Part shown: positions 63,407 to 64,000 of the stretch, in pieces
Numbering within the stretch: the stretch's first letter is position 1
Layout: the number at the start of each line of letters is the position of its first letter
NCBI GenBank assembly: GCA_030644725.1
Contig: CP130629.1
Coordinates: 4,541,501 to 4,605,500, forward strand
Reading direction: 5' to 3'
Source: Candidatus Electrothrix communis
Lineage (GTDB): Bacteria; Desulfobacterota; Desulfobulbia; Desulfobulbales; Desulfobulbaceae
DNA: 64,000 bases
The notes under the pieces: generated by a model
Databases searched by the model: none
Told to the model about the DNA's origin: nothing
Seen by the model: the letters and a program-made list of their open reading frames with translations, nothing else
Translations under genes and position numbers: made by a program

Positions 63407-64000
63407 ACCCCCTTCCAGGCCAGTCCAGCCATGTCCGTAAACTGCTCCGGGGCAAAGGGCTGACCTTCAGCCGTTGCCTGGGCCTCGATCCAACGACCAT
63501 CTGCCGCCATGATGAAATTGGTGTCCACCTCGGCAGAAGAATCCTCTTCATAATCCAGATCCAGAATCGCCTTCCCGCCAACGATACCAGCACTAACCGC
63601 CGCAATGGGCAGGATGTCCGGTAGGGCCGCGATCTTTTCTTCCTTTACCATTTTTTGTAAGGCCATGCGCAGGGCCAGTCCAGCACCGGTGATGGACGCG
63701 CAACGGGTGCCGCCGTCGGCATTGATGACATCGCAATCTACCCGCAGGGTATACCCTCCCAGGGTTTTCAGGTCCACCATCATCCGCAGGGAACGACCGA
63801 TCAGGCGTTGAATTTCATAGGTCCGTCCTGTCCTGCCGGAAGCCGCTTCCCGTCTGCCTCGGCTATGGGTGGCGCAGGGCAGCATGCCGTATTCCGCTGT
63901 GATCCAGCCCTGACCAGAATTCTTGAGAAAGGGCGGGACCTTGTCTTCCACAGAGACCCCGCAAAGGACGTGGGTGTTGCCCATGCGGATCAAGACAGAG
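63376..64000 (-). CDS. rph: Ribonuclease PH, 5' end outside the window
   Basis: The phosphorolytic exoribonuclease trims tRNA 3' ends. The partial frame reads [39 protein letters not shown], the [20 protein letters not shown] phosphate/RNA-binding segment, and [17 protein letters not shown], down to the C-terminal [20 protein letters not shown]. The first 25 or so residues lie beyond position 64000. It faces the grpE gene. Confidence 0.96.
   Translation of the reverse strand, partial: SVLIRMGNTHVLCGVSVEDKVPPFLKNSGQGWITAEYGMLPCATHSRGRREAASGRTGRTYEIQRLIGRSLRMMVDLKTLGGYTLRVDCDVINADGGTRCASITGAGLALRMALQKMVKEEKIAALPDILPIAAVSAGIVGGKAILDLDYEEDSSAEVDTNFIMAADGRWIEAQATAEGQPFAPEQFTDMAGLAWKGVQELLRFWDK

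Overview
The window looks like a chromosomal segment of a Gram-negative, anaerobe-type deltaproteobacterium. My best guess is Desulfobacterota, order Desulfobulbales, with a cable-bacterium relative possible; I place it by gene content and gene order only. Supporting signs are a C-A-B ordered succinate dehydrogenase/fumarate reductase with a diheme-type cytochrome b subunit, an MglB/MglA-like pair, an LptE outer-membrane lipoprotein beside leuS, many secreted or lipoprotein genes, and a heavy load of selfish or decaying elements (a group II intron, a MITE, Rpn-family nucleases, a frameshifted multi-domain gene). No rRNA, tRNA or CRISPR array was recognised.

Layout. 1-2.3 kb: a group II intron on the minus strand whose reverse transcriptase is split by a 131-bp MITE with a clear 8-bp target duplication. 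2.3-5.8 kb: a duplicated leader, a secreted collagen-like protein and three small related exported proteins. 6-12.6 kb: mutS, a K+ channel-like gene, a phosphodiesterase, efp, a lone HsdR_N-fold protein and a degenerate GGDEF protein. 12.7-23.9 kb: accessory DNA with a frameshifted winged-helix gene, a Het-C-like protein, thrC, small membrane and secreted proteins, an Rpn fragment and a Roco (LRR-Roc-COR) gene broken by one stop codon. 24-38.5 kb: housekeeping genes lepA, rpoH, a DegT aminotransferase, greA, rpsF-rpsR-DUF2232-rplI, dnaB, leuS-lptE and adenine deaminase, with several good terminators.

38.5-47.4 kb: a roadblock protein, an MglA-like GTPase and a 2549-residue, extremely acidic repeat protein, followed 9 bp later by sdhC. 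47.4-57.5 kb: sdhC-sdhA, then about 6.6 kb of inserted accessory genes (Uma2 nuclease fold, a secreted Cys protein, a membrane protein, a TPR-CHAT protease, an Rpn nuclease), then sdhB. 57.5-63.4 kb: a compact same-strand cluster of an Hsp70 with an inserted zinc ribbon, a zinc ribbon-TM-LysM protein, a helical protein, a J-like protein without HPD and a GrpE. It looks like a dedicated second chaperone machine, possibly tethered to the envelope. The window closes with the 3' part of rph on the minus strand.

The best candidates for undescribed systems are the Hsp70/LysM/J-like/GrpE cluster, the MglB-MglA-acidic giant module, the TPR-CHAT cassette splitting sdhCAB, and the collagen-like protein with its three paralogous exported partners.
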